A stretch of 64,000 bases of DNA from positions 434,001 through 498,000 of the forward strand of contig NZ_JABBFY010000002.1 in the NCBI RefSeq assembly GCF_012927115.1, in the 5' to 3' direction. This DNA is from Sphingomonas sp. G-3-2-10 (lineage in GTDB: Bacteria; Pseudomonadota; Alphaproteobacteria; Sphingomonadales; Sphingomonadaceae). Made by a program: the position numbers and the translations under genes. Positions 1-9,065 of the stretch are shown here, piece after piece. Below the pieces are notes generated by a model. It was given only the letters and a program-made list of their open reading frames with translations. It was not told where the DNA came from and did no database searches. Positions within the stretch are counted from its first letter, which is position 1. Every line of letters begins with the position of its first letter.

Positions 1-68
1 ACGGGTGTCGCGCTCAGCAGCATCGCGCTCATTGCAGCGCATAGGCCGGCAAAGATGGTCCGTGTCAT
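1..68 (-). CDS. N-terminus of an exported protein, cut by the window edge
   Basis: Only about 22 codons are present, starting from ATG at 66-68. They encode a typical signal peptide: a short basic start (MTRT), then a hydrophobic run rich in Ala and Leu ending near SATP. The gene is the next one after the fuconate-pathway dehydrogenase, 35 bases downstream on the same strand, so it probably belongs to the same operon. The mature protein lies outside the window and its function cannot be told. In such clusters a lactonase, hydrolase or another glycosidase would be plausible, but that is inference only. Confidence 0.6.
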   Translation of the reverse strand, partial: MTRTIFAGLCAAMSAMLLSATP

Positions 69-103
69 TTCAGTCCCCTCTCCTGTCGTTGATTATGGTT
101 GGA

Positions 104-832
104 TCAGATCGACCAGCCCCCGTCGGCCATCACGGCCTGTCCGGTCATGAAGGCGGATTCGTCGGACGCGAGGTAGAGCGCGAGCGCCGCGATCTCACCG
201 GGCTGGCCGAGCCTGCCCATCGGCTGGCGCGCCTTGAACGCGGCCAGCGCGGTTTCGAAATCGCCGGTCTCGCGCAGCCGGTCGTGGAGCGACGGCGTCT
301 CGATCGTGCCAGGGCAGATCGCGTTGCAGCGGATGCCGCGCGTGACGTAGTCGACCGCGACCGACTTGGTCAGCCCGACCACCGCTGCCTTGGACATGCC
401 ATAGGCGAAGCGGTTGGGCGCCCCCTTCGGCGCGCCGACGATCGACGCCATGTTGATGATCGATCCGCCGCCGCGCGCCAGCATCTCCGGCAGGAAGGCG
501 CGGATCGTGCGGAACATCGCAGTCACGTTGACGTCGAGCGCCAGCGACCAGTCCGCATCGGTGCAATCGAGAACGGTGCCGGCGCTGACTACACCCGCGC
601 AATTGAACAGCACGTCCACGCCGCCGATCCGGTCGCGCAGCGCATCGACCGCCGCCGCATCGGTGACGTCGAGCGCCGCCGGGGTGCAGCCGGCAATGCC
701 CTCGAGCACTGCTGCATTGCGGTCCGTCGCCCAGACGGTCGCGCCTTCCGCCGCGAACAATTCGGCCGTGGTCCGGCCGATGCCCGCGCCCGCGCCGGTG
801 ACGATCGCGGTCTTGCCCGCCAGCCGTCCCAT
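104..832 (-). CDS. BDH2-type SDR, likely 2-keto-3-deoxy-L-fuconate dehydrogenase
   Basis: A 242-residue classical short-chain dehydrogenase. It begins MGRLAGKTAIVTG and carries the TGxxxGIG nucleotide-binding loop, NCAG, the catalytic Ser in the NMAS region, the YxxxK pair (YGMSK) and an FMTGQ...DGGWSI end. From memory it matches human BDH2/DHRS6 closely along its length (DVLFN.AG, TVLDC, IRCN..CPGT.ETPS). In bacterial L-fucose oxidation clusters members of this group oxidise 2-keto-3-deoxy-L-fuconate with NAD. The start was taken at 832 because upstream in-frame sequence does not resemble the family. It overlaps the dehydratase stop by one base (TGATG), so translation is probably coupled. 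The substrate is inferred from the neighbours. Confidence 0.8.
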   Translation of the reverse strand: MGRLAGKTAIVTGAGAGIGRTTAELFAAEGATVWATDRNAAVLEGIAGCTPAALDVTDAAAVDALRDRIGGVDVLFNCAGVVSAGTVLDCTDADWSLALDVNVTAMFRTIRAFLPEMLARGGGSIINMASIVGAPKGAPNRFAYGMSKAAVVGLTKSVAVDYVTRGIRCNAICPGTIETPSLHDRLRETGDFETALAAFKARQPMGRLGQPGEIAALALYLASDESAFMTGQAVMADGGWSI

Positions 833-2037
833 CAGCGGCCTCCCGGATGACAGGAGGGGCCGATCGCATCGATCGACTTGTAGTTCAGGATGAACTCGCG
901 ATGCCCCAGCGCTTCCGACTTGCTGTGCTCGCCCCGCGCGATCGCCAGCACCAGCTGGAACAGTTCGTCGCCCACTTCGTCGAGCGTGGCTTCGCCCAGC
1001 ATGATGCGGCCGGCGTCCACGTCCATATCCTCGTGCATCCGCGCATAGGTTTCGGGATTGCCGGTGATCTTCACCACCGGCGCGATCACCGATCCGACGA
1101 CCGAGCCACGCCCCGTGGTGAACAGGGTCAGGTGCGCGCCGCACGAGATAAGTTCGACGATCTCGGCATTGTCGGCGATGTTGGGGAAGCCGAAGCGCGG
1201 CGCTTCCGCCGGCACCACGTCGAGCAGATACAGGCCGGGCTTGTCGGGCTGTTCGGCCGGGCGGATCACCCCGTCGATCGGGCGGCTGCCCGACTTCACA
1301 TAGGCGCCCGCCGACTTCTCCTCGAGCGTGGACAAGCCGCCCTCGGCATTGCCGGGGGAAAAGCTGCCATAGCCCATCGCGCGGTAATAGCTTTCGGCGT
1401 TCGCGATCGAGACGTTGATCGCCTCGGCCACGTCAGGCGAAGCCGCGCGGACGCTCATCGCGCCTTCGCAGCCTATCATCTCGCCGGTTTCCTCGAAGAT
1501 GCAGGTCGCCCCCGCATCGATCAGCCGGTCGAAAGCGCGGCCCACCGCCGGATTGGCGGCGATGCCGCTGGTCCCGTCCGATCCACCGCAGATCGTGCCG
1601 ATCGACAGCTCGGCCATCGTCATCGGCACGCGGATCTCGGTCTCGCGCATGACCGACTGGACCCGCTTCACCGCTTCCAGTGCGACATCGATGCCCGAGC
1701 GGGTGCCGCCGACTTCCTGGATGACGACAGTCTCGACCGGGCGGCCGCTGTTCGAGATGAACGCCCCGAGCCCCTCGCGGTCGAACCCCTCGCAGCCGAG
1801 CGACACCAGCACCGCGCCGCCCACATTGGGGTGCGTCGTCAGCGCCTTCATCATCCGCAGCGAATAGTCGTTGGGATAGCAGCCGGGGAAACCGAGCAGA
1901 TGCACGTCGGGATCGTCGGCGCGGTCGACCACGCGCCGCGCGACGTGATGGGCGCACTCGACAAGATAGACCACCGCAACCACGTTGCGGATGCCCTTGC
2001 GACCATCGGCGCGAAGATAGGCGTCGGCGATGATCAT
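832..2037 (-). CDS. UxaA-family sugar-acid dehydratase, large part (likely L-fuconate dehydratase)
   Basis: A 401-residue protein of the altronate/galactarate dehydratase C-terminal family (GD_AH_C). Visible family marks are the opening AYLRADGRKGIRN, GFPGCYPND, SLGCEG and CGGSDGTSGIAANPAVG, with the conserved cysteines that in this family bind a metal or Fe-S centre. The family removes water from sugar acids to give 2-keto-3-deoxy acids. Because it sits with a fucosidase and a BDH2-type dehydrogenase, L-fuconate is the most likely substrate; altronate or another hexonate is the alternative. The start ATG at 2037 overlaps the stop of the small SAF protein (ATGA), as expected for two parts of one enzyme. 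Confidence 0.75.
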   Translation of the reverse strand: MIIADAYLRADGRKGIRNVVAVVYLVECAHHVARRVVDRADDPDVHLLGFPGCYPNDYSLRMMKALTTHPNVGGAVLVSLGCEGFDREGLGAFISNSGRPVETVVIQEVGGTRSGIDVALEAVKRVQSVMRETEIRVPMTMAELSIGTICGGSDGTSGIAANPAVGRAFDRLIDAGATCIFEETGEMIGCEGAMSVRAASPDVAEAINVSIANAESYYRAMGYGSFSPGNAEGGLSTLEEKSAGAYVKSGSRPIDGVIRPAEQPDKPGLYLLDVVPAEAPRFGFPNIADNAEIVELISCGAHLTLFTTGRGSVVGSVIAPVVKITGNPETYARMHEDMDVDAGRIMLGEATLDEVGDELFQLVLAIARGEHSKSEALGHREFILNYKSIDAIGPSCHPGGR

Positions 2038-2333
2038 GAACGCGCTTCCGAATCCCGTGTGTGGGTCGAGATGTAATTGCTCTCGAGATTGTGCAGATGG
2101 ACCCACTCGCCGGGGAGCACGTCCGCGGTCGCCGATCCGATCGACATGCCGTATTTGACCACCTCGCCGCCCGACGGGATGAACCGCCGGGCGATCTTGT
2201 GGCCCAGCGGAACGTCCGACCGCGCGACGGCGGTATCGCCATCCATCACCAGCGCCTCACCGGCGCTGATGTTGCGGCGGCAGATCGCCACATTGTCGCC
2301 CGGCGAGAGGACGATGACCGGCCTGTCGGTCAT
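2034..2333 (-). CDS. UxaA-family dehydratase, small SAF-domain part
   Basis: A 99-residue protein matching the SAF (N-terminal) domain of altronate/galactarate dehydratases: SPGDNVAICRRNISAGE at the start, a central LGHKIA and a late GEWVHLHNLES. In E. coli UxaA and GarD this domain is fused to the catalytic domain; here it is a separate gene just upstream and overlapping it by four bases. It probably forms the active enzyme with the 832-2037 product. A strong Shine-Dalgarno (GGAGGGG) lies a few bases before the ATG at 2331-2333. Confidence 0.78.
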   Translation of the reverse strand: MTDRPVIVLSPGDNVAICRRNISAGEALVMDGDTAVARSDVPLGHKIARRFIPSGGEVVKYGMSIGSATADVLPGEWVHLHNLESNYISTHTRDSEARS

Positions 2334-2376
2334 CGCATCCCCTCCCCGGACGGGTACGCCTTACTCACGCAAGTCA

Positions 2377-3972
2377 TCAGCGGCGCTTCCGGTCCTTGCG
2401 GATCAGGCTCTTGAGTTCCTTGAGCACCGCGTACGACTTCTCGCCGATCGTGCCGTCCTGGAAGATCCCGACGCCCAGCGTCACCGGCGCACGGTCGCGC
2501 TGACAGAGCCGGATATAGTCAGCAAGCTCCCGCGCAGAGTAGAGTGGCGGCTCCATCTCCTTATTCTCGGTGATGTGGAACCAGGGCGCGTCGAGCTTGA
2601 TCGCCGAATGCGCCTGCATTCCCGCGGCAGGGCCATCCTTGAGATAGCGCGACCCGAACGGCTTGGCGGGCAGATCGGTGATCTCGCCGCACCAATAGTC
2701 CTGACACTCGACCTCGTTGGGGAAGGCCCAGCCATTGAACGAGGACATACAGTCCTTGTTGCCGCTCTTGATCGCGCGATCGATCGCTTCGTTCGGCAGG
2801 TTGGGATAGCTCTCCATCGTCTGGAACCAGCTGTCTAGCCACCAGCCCTTCACCTTGGTGCCGTAGCGCGCGCCGAACTCCTCGAAGACCTCGATGATCT
2901 GCGCGGCATATTCGGCTTCGCTGAAGGTCGGGGTGTCGATCGCGCGCTGATGTTGCTGGATCAGCTTACCCGTGCCCGGGCAGTTCTGATACAGCATCAG
3001 CTCGATCCGGTACTTCGCCAACTCGTCGGCGAGCTCCATGAGCAGGTCGCGCTTGGTGGTCGTGCCGGGGTGCAGCCGTTCCCACGACTTGATCGGCGCG
3101 GGACAATGCGGACTGCCGTGATTGACCGCCCAAATCAGGTACCGGGCGCCGCAATCCGCCACCGTCTTCGCGATCGCCTTCACGTCCAGCGCGTCGACCG
3201 CTTCCTTGTACGGCTTGCGCGGGCCAGAACGCGGCGTGGTCTGTTCGATGAAGTGAAACCACAAGCCGTAACCGGCATCGGCGAACCAGTCGGTGTTCGC
3301 GCGATTGGCGCGCTGGCGCGCCAAATCAGCCTCGATCTCAGCCAGCTTCGCCACCGGCGTCAGCTCGACCGAACGCAGGCGGAACACCTCCTTGCCCTTT
3401 GGCGCGGTGACCTTGAGCTTCACGACATTGACGCCGCGAACCAGATCCACTTCACCTTCCACCGGCTTGCGTTCGAACAGATAATATTCGCGCATCCGCC
3501 AGAAGCCATCGGTATCGGGATCGCCGGGATCGTCGACCGGGCCCTGCGGATGCGGGATGAAATAGCCCTTGGTCACCGGCGCGGAGAAGTTCAGGTCCTG
3601 CTTGCCGTTCACGGTGAGCGTGACGGGCTGGCCCTCCTTCACCGTCGAATAGCAAAGCGCGATGCGATAGCGGCCCGGATCAATGACGTTGAAGTTCCAG
3701 ATGATCTCGCCGGTGCCGAGGAACGGCAGCATCATCTCCAGTTCGCCCACGCCGAAGCGGATGTTGCCGCTGCGGAACACCGACTTTTCGGGATAGAGGC
3801 GGATGACGGGATTGAGCTTGTCGATCCCCGCCGCCGAGGGCTTCACCGCCGGGCCCTTGCCCGATGCCGGCGCGGCGGCCGATCCGCTTGCGCTCGCCGG
3901 AAGCGCGGGCAGGCTGGAAGCCGCCGCAAGGGCGGCCCCGCCGCGCAGAAAGTCCTTACGAGTCAGTTTCAT
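2377..3972 (-). CDS. Tat-exported GH29-like alpha-L-fucosidase with N-terminal carbohydrate-binding domain
   Basis: A 531-residue exported glycosidase. The N-terminus (MKLTRKDFLRGG, then an Ala-rich stretch) is a Tat signal. Residues of roughly 55-210 form a beta-sandwich like a CBM35/galactose-binding domain. The rest resembles the GH29 barrel: GYGLWFHF, ALDVKAIAKTVADCGARY, the NHGSPHCPAP region and KGWWLDSWF, whose Asp is the probable nucleophile. The start was set at ATG 3972, after AGAGGGA, because the longer frame begins with an unlikely TTG. It would release L-fucose outside the cytoplasm for the neighbouring transporter and catabolic enzymes. Similarity to classic GH29 enzymes is moderate, so another GH29-like specificity is possible. 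Confidence 0.6.
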   Translation of the reverse strand: MKLTRKDFLRGGAALAAASSLPALPASASGSAAAPASGKGPAVKPSAAGIDKLNPVIRLYPEKSVFRSGNIRFGVGELEMMLPFLGTGEIIWNFNVIDPGRYRIALCYSTVKEGQPVTLTVNGKQDLNFSAPVTKGYFIPHPQGPVDDPGDPDTDGFWRMREYYLFERKPVEGEVDLVRGVNVVKLKVTAPKGKEVFRLRSVELTPVAKLAEIEADLARQRANRANTDWFADAGYGLWFHFIEQTTPRSGPRKPYKEAVDALDVKAIAKTVADCGARYLIWAVNHGSPHCPAPIKSWERLHPGTTTKRDLLMELADELAKYRIELMLYQNCPGTGKLIQQHQRAIDTPTFSEAEYAAQIIEVFEEFGARYGTKVKGWWLDSWFQTMESYPNLPNEAIDRAIKSGNKDCMSSFNGWAFPNEVECQDYWCGEITDLPAKPFGSRYLKDGPAAGMQAHSAIKLDAPWFHITENKEMEPPLYSARELADYIRLCQRDRAPVTLGVGIFQDGTIGEKSYAVLKELKSLIRKDRKRR

Positions 3973-4000
3973 CGCCAATCCCTCTTCACTGATAGTCTTG

Positions 4001-4786
4001 TCACTGGGCCCAGCCGCCCTGGGCCATGATCCCGCCGTCGACGGTCACGCATTCGCCGGTCATGAAGGACGCTCCGTCGCTGGCGAGGAAGGCGACCACG
4101 CGCGCCAGTTCCTCCGGCCGCCCGAACCGCTTCATCGGATAGGCATTGCGAAGGCGCGGAATGTAGGTCTTGTCCGCGATTCCCTCTTCGACCTGCTTCA
4201 TCAGCGGCGTGTCGAAGGTGCCCGGCGCGATCGAGAGCACGCGGATATTCTGTTCGGCATATTCCAGCGCCAGCTGACGCGTGAGCGACAGCACCGCGCC
4301 CTTTGACGCGGCATAGGCGGCCGCGCCCTTTTGCGACTGGATACCCTGCACGCTGCCGGTGTTGAGGATGACGCCGCCGCCCCTGGCCAGCATCTGCGGG
4401 ACGCAGCGCTTGGTCATCCAGAAGAACGACTTGACGTTGACCGTCAGGATCGCGTCCCAGATCGCATCGTCCAGCTCGTGTGCAGGGACATAGCTGGTTG
4501 GCGGCTGGATGCCGACATTGTTGCACAGCACGTCGACGCCGCCGAGTTCCGCGGCCTTCGCCGCCAGCCGGTCGCAGGTCGCTTCCTCGCCCATGCTGCC
4601 CGCGACGAAGTGGATCGTGCCGGGCAGGCCCTGCGCTTCGGCGATCAGCGCCACGCCCGCTTCCTCGTCCCGGTCGTTGGCGATCAGCTGGGCACCCAGC
4701 CTGGCGAATTCGAGGGAGAAGGCCTTGCCCAGTCCGCCCGCGCCGCCGGTGACGATGACGGTCTTGCCGGTGAAATCGATGGTCAT
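4001..4786 (-). CDS. Short-chain dehydrogenase, possible L-fucose dehydrogenase
   Basis: A 261-residue classical SDR: TGGAGGLG cofactor loop, NNVG, catalytic Ser in NTGS, YAASK active-site pair and FMTGE...VDGG near the end. It opens with MTIDFTGK at 4786, overlapping the stop of the sugar porter gene (ATGA). In the operon it lies between transporter and fucosidase and is a second SDR distinct from the BDH2 type. The natural role is the first oxidation of the imported sugar to a lactone or acid, for example L-fucose to L-fucono-lactone. SDR sequences alone do not give the substrate, so this comes from context only. Confidence 0.65.
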   Translation of the reverse strand: MTIDFTGKTVIVTGGAGGLGKAFSLEFARLGAQLIANDRDEEAGVALIAEAQGLPGTIHFVAGSMGEEATCDRLAAKAAELGGVDVLCNNVGIQPPTSYVPAHELDDAIWDAILTVNVKSFFWMTKRCVPQMLARGGGVILNTGSVQGIQSQKGAAAYAASKGAVLSLTRQLALEYAEQNIRVLSIAPGTFDTPLMKQVEEGIADKTYIPRLRNAYPMKRFGRPEELARVVAFLASDGASFMTGECVTVDGGIMAQGGWAQ

Positions 4787-6237
4787 GCGCGGCCTCCCGA
4801 CCTGGCGTTCCACAGCGAGAGAATGTCCTCGAGCGGCAGGCCCTTGGTCTCGGGCAGCTTGGTCAGCACCACAACGAACTGGATCGCGAGGAACACTGCG
4901 AAGACCAGGAACATCGCCGACACGCCGAACAGATCGCGCACCACCGGGAAGGCCTGGTTGATCACGATATCGGTGATCCATACCGCCACCGTCGCCACGC
5001 CCATCGCCCGGGCCCGCACGCTGGTCGGGAAGATCTCGGAGATGACGATCCATTTGATCGGACCGAGCGAGAAGGCGAAGAAGGCGACGAACATGCACAG
5101 CAGGGCGATGATGACCGCGCCGTCGGTGATGCCCATTCCGAAGCAGATGCCGGTCGCGGTCAGCGCCACCGCCGCGCCGGCACAGCCGGTCAGCAGCACC
5201 GCGCGCCGGCCGAAGCGATCGACCACGAACAGCGACAACACGGTGAAGCTCGCCAGCACGATGCCGATCACCGCGTGGCCGCCGAGCGAAGCGCCGCCCG
5301 AGATACCGGCACGTTCGAGGATGGTCGGACCGTAATACATCACCACGGTGATGCCGCTGAGCTCCGAGAAGACCGCGAGGAACACGCCGAGGAACAGCGG
5401 ACGGCGTAGCGGGCCGCGCCACCACGCGCCGACCGAGGCTTCCTCGGTCTGCATCGAACGCTCGATCTGGGCCAGCTCGGCCGAGGCTGCTTCGGTATTG
5501 CCGCGCAGCCGCGCCAGCACGCCCAGCGCCTTTTGGGTGCGGCCCTTGAGCGCCAGCCAACGCGGGCTTTCGGGGACCAGCAGCGCGAGGCCGAAGAATA
5601 GCAGCGACGGCACCAGCTGGGTCAGGAACATGCCGCGCCAGGCTTCGCTCACCAGCAGCCAGTGCCAGATCCCCGTGTCGTTCACGGCGTTTGCGGAAAG
5701 CGCGAAGTTGAGCAGCTCTGCATTGACGAGCATGGCCGTTACGATGCCGATGCAGATCGTCAGCTGGAACAGCGAGACCAGCCGCCCGCGCACATCCGGC
5801 GGGGCCACTTCGGAAATGTAGAGCGGCGACACGATCGATGCGACGCCGACGCCAAGACCGCCGACGATACGCCCGACGATCACCCAGTCCGCGGTCGGCG
5901 CGAAGGCGCAGATCACCGCGCACAGGCCCAGCAGCACGCCGCCGATCAGCATCACATTCTTGCGGCCCAGGCTGTCGCACAACCGGCCCGCGATCAGCAC
6001 GCCCGCCGCACAGCCGAACAGGCCGGACGTGACGAACCAGCCCTCCATCACCGCGCCGAAACCGAACTGCGCCTTCACCAGCGACAATGCGCCCGCGATG
6101 ACGACGGTCTCGTAGCCGAACAGGAACCCGCCGAGCGCAGAAACCAGACTGACCAGCGTGACATAGAACAGATTGCCGCTGCCCGCGGCGATCCCGGTGG
6201 TGCCGTCATCGGCTGCCGGATCGATCACATGATGCAT
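4783..6237 (-). CDS. Sugar porter (MFS) family transporter
   Basis: A 484-residue inner-membrane protein with 12 predicted membrane segments and the signatures of the MFS sugar porter family: GRK in loop 2-3, VPESPRWL after segment 6, RFGRR in loop 8-9 and LPETKGLPLE after segment 12. It would bring a monosaccharide across the inner membrane by proton symport. It is not of the FucP type (FHS family), so if it carries L-fucose it replaces that transporter. It lies directly behind the TonB receptor gene and overlaps the following dehydrogenase by four bases. Confidence 0.85.
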   Translation of the reverse strand: MHHVIDPAADDGTTGIAAGSGNLFYVTLVSLVSALGGFLFGYETVVIAGALSLVKAQFGFGAVMEGWFVTSGLFGCAAGVLIAGRLCDSLGRKNVMLIGGVLLGLCAVICAFAPTADWVIVGRIVGGLGVGVASIVSPLYISEVAPPDVRGRLVSLFQLTICIGIVTAMLVNAELLNFALSANAVNDTGIWHWLLVSEAWRGMFLTQLVPSLLFFGLALLVPESPRWLALKGRTQKALGVLARLRGNTEAASAELAQIERSMQTEEASVGAWWRGPLRRPLFLGVFLAVFSELSGITVVMYYGPTILERAGISGGASLGGHAVIGIVLASFTVLSLFVVDRFGRRAVLLTGCAGAAVALTATGICFGMGITDGAVIIALLCMFVAFFAFSLGPIKWIVISEIFPTSVRARAMGVATVAVWITDIVINQAFPVVRDLFGVSAMFLVFAVFLAIQFVVVLTKLPETKGLPLEDILSLWNARSGGRA

Positions 6238-6261
6238 GGGACGCCCTCAACTCCTCGTGTC

Positions 6262-6307
6262 GCTCCCCGGTTGGCCGCCGGCAGGTTTGCCGGCGGCGCG
6301 GGGGAGC
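6262..6307 (-). terminator. Long stem-loop between receptor and transporter genes
   Basis: GCTCCCC at 6262 pairs with GGGGAGC at 6301, and inside it GCCGCCGGCA at 6274-6283 pairs perfectly with TGCCGGCGGC at 6288-6297 around a four-base loop. It sits in the 98-base gap after the receptor stop. Reading on the minus strand no U-run follows, so it is more likely an RNA-stabilising or partial attenuation hairpin, letting the receptor be made in excess over downstream genes, than a full terminator. Confidence 0.5.
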
Positions 6308-6335
6308 CGTTCATCCCGCTTGCGCGGGCCGTGCC

Positions 6336-9065
6336 TCAGAAGGTGGCACGGGCGCCGATGGTGAAGCGTCGGCCGCTCAGTTCATAGAGGCGCGTGATGC
6401 CGTAGCGGTTGGTCTGCCGCAGGGCGGACTGGGTGGCGTTCATCACCCAGGCATTCAGGCTGAAGTTCTGCGTGATGCGATAGTTCGCCGCGAAATCGAG
6501 CTGGCCATAGCCTTCGGTGAAGATGCCGTCGCCGAAGTAGCTCAGCGGGTCCTGCACCCAGCGGCTGCGGTAATTATAGCCGGCGTGCAGGCTGAAGGTG
6601 CCGTCGTCATAATAGGCGCCGAGATTGTAGGTGTCCTTCGAGATGCCGGTCAGCGGCACCGCGGGCGACCCCTGATTGAGCACCACGGTGCCGTACCAGA
6701 TGTGCGTCCAGTTGGCGCGCACGCCCAGCTTGCCGAGCGGTCCGGGCAGGAAGTTGAGCGACTGCTGATAGCCGACTTCCAGACCCTTGATCGTCGAGGT
6801 CTCGGCATTCACCGGCTGCGCCGTCGCCAGCGTGATCGGCAACACGGTGTTGCTGCCGTTCAGCGTCACATTGACGGTCTGGTCGAAATAGTTCGTGAGG
6901 ACGAGGTTCTGCACCCGCTTCACGAACACCGCGGCACCCAGCATGTTCTGGCGCCCGAAATACCATTCCAGCGACAGATCGGCCTGATCCGACAGATAGG
7001 GCTTGAGGTCCGGATTGCCGCGATTGAGCGTACCGCGCCACGTGCCCGAAGGCGGTGGGCCCGACGAGGCGTTCGGGCTGCTCGCCGCGGCCAGCAGGTT
7101 CATGTCCGGACGCTGCATCACCCGGGCCAGCGCGAAGCGGACGAGCAGGTCGTTGCCGATCTGGTAGCGCGCGTTGAACGACGGCAACGCATAGGTATAG
7201 ACGTTGCGCTGCGCCTGGATCGCCGCGTCGCTGTAGCTCAGCGAGTTAGACCCGCCGAACAGGCCGTAAATCAGCGTAGCGTTCGGCGTCGGTACATAGC
7301 CCGACGACAATTGCTCGGTGCGGACCAGCCGGACGCCGGCATTGATCTTGAGCAGGTCGTTGCTCGACGCGAAGTCGGCGCGGATATAGCCGGCCTGCGA
7401 CTTTTCCTGCACCCGCGTGGTGGTGGTCAGCGACTGGATCGGCGGGTTGATCGTCGCCAGCTTGTCGAGCGGATAGTCGGCGAACATCGCAGGCAGATCG
7501 ACCGTCAGGAAGGTGCGCGGGAATTCCGAACCGCCGTCATAGGACGCGAAGAAGTTCGGATTGCGCCGGACGTAGAGATAGCCGCTCATGTCGGCGGGCA
7601 GGCCCGCAGCCGAGTTGCTGATATAGTTGGGCGTGGTCGCCAGGATGCGATCCTGGATATTGATGCCGGCGCGGATGCCGCGCAGGAAGCCGCTGTCGAA
7701 CGTCCGCGAGACATCGACCTTGCCGTTCCAGATCTCGTCGGTCGTGGGCTGGCGGTAATTCCCCTGCACGCCGAAGAAATAATAGTTGTTCTTGTTGGTC
7801 GGATCGAAGCCGTTGTAGAAGCCGAAGCTGGCCGGGCCGCCCGGATCGGTGGTGGTGTCGTACCACAGGCTCGCGCCGGGCGAGCGCGTCGCCCATGAGA
7901 TGAACGCCTGCGTGGTGCGCTCGATCGCGTGACCGTACGAAATCTCGCCGCTCACCTTCCACTTGCCGAGATCGAGCGCGCCGGAGAAGGCGGTCGAGTA
8001 CATGTCCTGCACGAACTCGTAGCGGTTGGCCTGCACCCAGGCGAAGACGTTGGTGCCGCGCCACGCGACTTCGACGCCGTTGCCGTCGACCGTGGTCGAG
8101 TCCGTCGGCGATGGCCCGAGCGCGCCGGCGCCGGCATACCAGTTGTTGCCTTGGTACATGTCGAACTTCTGGGCAAAATGCGAATAGATGCCGTCGAGCC
8201 GCAGTTCGAGATTGTCGGCCGGCTTGAACTGGATCGTGCCCGTCGCGCTGCGGCGCTTGTTGCTGCCGATCAGGTCGTTCTGGTGCACCGCGAACACGCG
8301 GTAGCGCGTGCCGGGGCCGGCATAGGTGCCGTCGGCCAGCACCCCATCGGTGCTGTAGGTCTGGCTGTTGAACTTGCGGTCGTTGAAATCGACCGCGACG
8401 CTGATGCCCAGCCGTCCGTCGAGGAACGTGTCGCTGTACAGCGCCGAGACGTGCGGATCGATGCTGCCCTCGAGCTGCTGGTCGTAATTGCCTTCGACGC
8501 TGAGCGCGACCTTGCGGCCCACGGTCAGCGGATCGATCGTCTGCATGTTGACGGTGGCGGCCAGGCCGCTTTCCATCAGATCGGCCGAAGGCGACTTATA
8601 GACGTCCACGCGGCTCGCGAAGTTCGCGGTCAGCACCTGGAAATCGAAGGCGCGCGTGCCCGAAGCCGAAGGCAGCTGGCGGCCGTTGTAGAGCGTGTTG
8701 GTGAATTTGGGATCGAGGCCGCGAACGCTGAGGAACTGGCCCTCGCCGAGCGTACGGGTGATCTGGACGCCGGTGACGCGCTGAAGCGATTCCGCGACAT
8801 TCTGTTCGGGATATTTGCCGATATCCTCGGCGGCGATGCCGTCGCTGATCACGTCGGAGTTGCGCTTGTTCTGCAGCGCGCGCTCGAGGCTGGCGGCATA
8901 GCCGGTGACGACGATTTCCTCGCCTTCCTGGGCTTCCGCGCTCTCGTCCTTGGCAGTCTGCGCCGCGGCATGGGGCGCCCACAGCGCAACCATCGCCATC
9001 GCCGAACAGGCGGCCGTTCCAGCCAGCATCCTGCGCATCCGCGTCGTCATTTTCATGTCTCGCAT
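6336..9065 (-). CDS. TonB-dependent receptor of the fucose cluster
   Basis: A 909-residue outer-membrane receptor. A signal peptide ends near PHAAAQ; a TonB-box-like EEIVVTGY follows; the plug has the Xanthomonas/Caulobacter-type pattern NKRNSDVISDGIAAEDIGKYPEQNVAESLQR; the barrel ends in aromatic Phe (RATF). The start was placed at ATG 9065 because AAGGAGGGG lies just upstream; an ATG nine bases later would also give a full signal peptide. As first gene of the operon it likely imports an oligosaccharide containing fucose. Confidence 0.85.
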   Translation of the reverse strand: MRDMKMTTRMRRMLAGTAACSAMAMVALWAPHAAAQTAKDESAEAQEGEEIVVTGYAASLERALQNKRNSDVISDGIAAEDIGKYPEQNVAESLQRVTGVQITRTLGEGQFLSVRGLDPKFTNTLYNGRQLPSASGTRAFDFQVLTANFASRVDVYKSPSADLMESGLAATVNMQTIDPLTVGRKVALSVEGNYDQQLEGSIDPHVSALYSDTFLDGRLGISVAVDFNDRKFNSQTYSTDGVLADGTYAGPGTRYRVFAVHQNDLIGSNKRRSATGTIQFKPADNLELRLDGIYSHFAQKFDMYQGNNWYAGAGALGPSPTDSTTVDGNGVEVAWRGTNVFAWVQANRYEFVQDMYSTAFSGALDLGKWKVSGEISYGHAIERTTQAFISWATRSPGASLWYDTTTDPGGPASFGFYNGFDPTNKNNYYFFGVQGNYRQPTTDEIWNGKVDVSRTFDSGFLRGIRAGINIQDRILATTPNYISNSAAGLPADMSGYLYVRRNPNFFASYDGGSEFPRTFLTVDLPAMFADYPLDKLATINPPIQSLTTTTRVQEKSQAGYIRADFASSNDLLKINAGVRLVRTEQLSSGYVPTPNATLIYGLFGGSNSLSYSDAAIQAQRNVYTYALPSFNARYQIGNDLLVRFALARVMQRPDMNLLAAASSPNASSGPPPSGTWRGTLNRGNPDLKPYLSDQADLSLEWYFGRQNMLGAAVFVKRVQNLVLTNYFDQTVNVTLNGSNTVLPITLATAQPVNAETSTIKGLEVGYQQSLNFLPGPLGKLGVRANWTHIWYGTVVLNQGSPAVPLTGISKDTYNLGAYYDDGTFSLHAGYNYRSRWVQDPLSYFGDGIFTEGYGQLDFAANYRITQNFSLNAWVMNATQSALRQTNRYGITRLYELSGRRFTIGARATF

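Noticed and set aside
5..850. 281-codon plus-strand frame at the window start
   Set aside because: Antisense of the BDH2-type dehydrogenase, which matches its family over its full length.
6262..6307. Full terminator between the fucose-cluster receptor and the transporter
   Set aside because: No U-run follows on the transcribed strand; kept only as an attenuation or stabilising hairpin.
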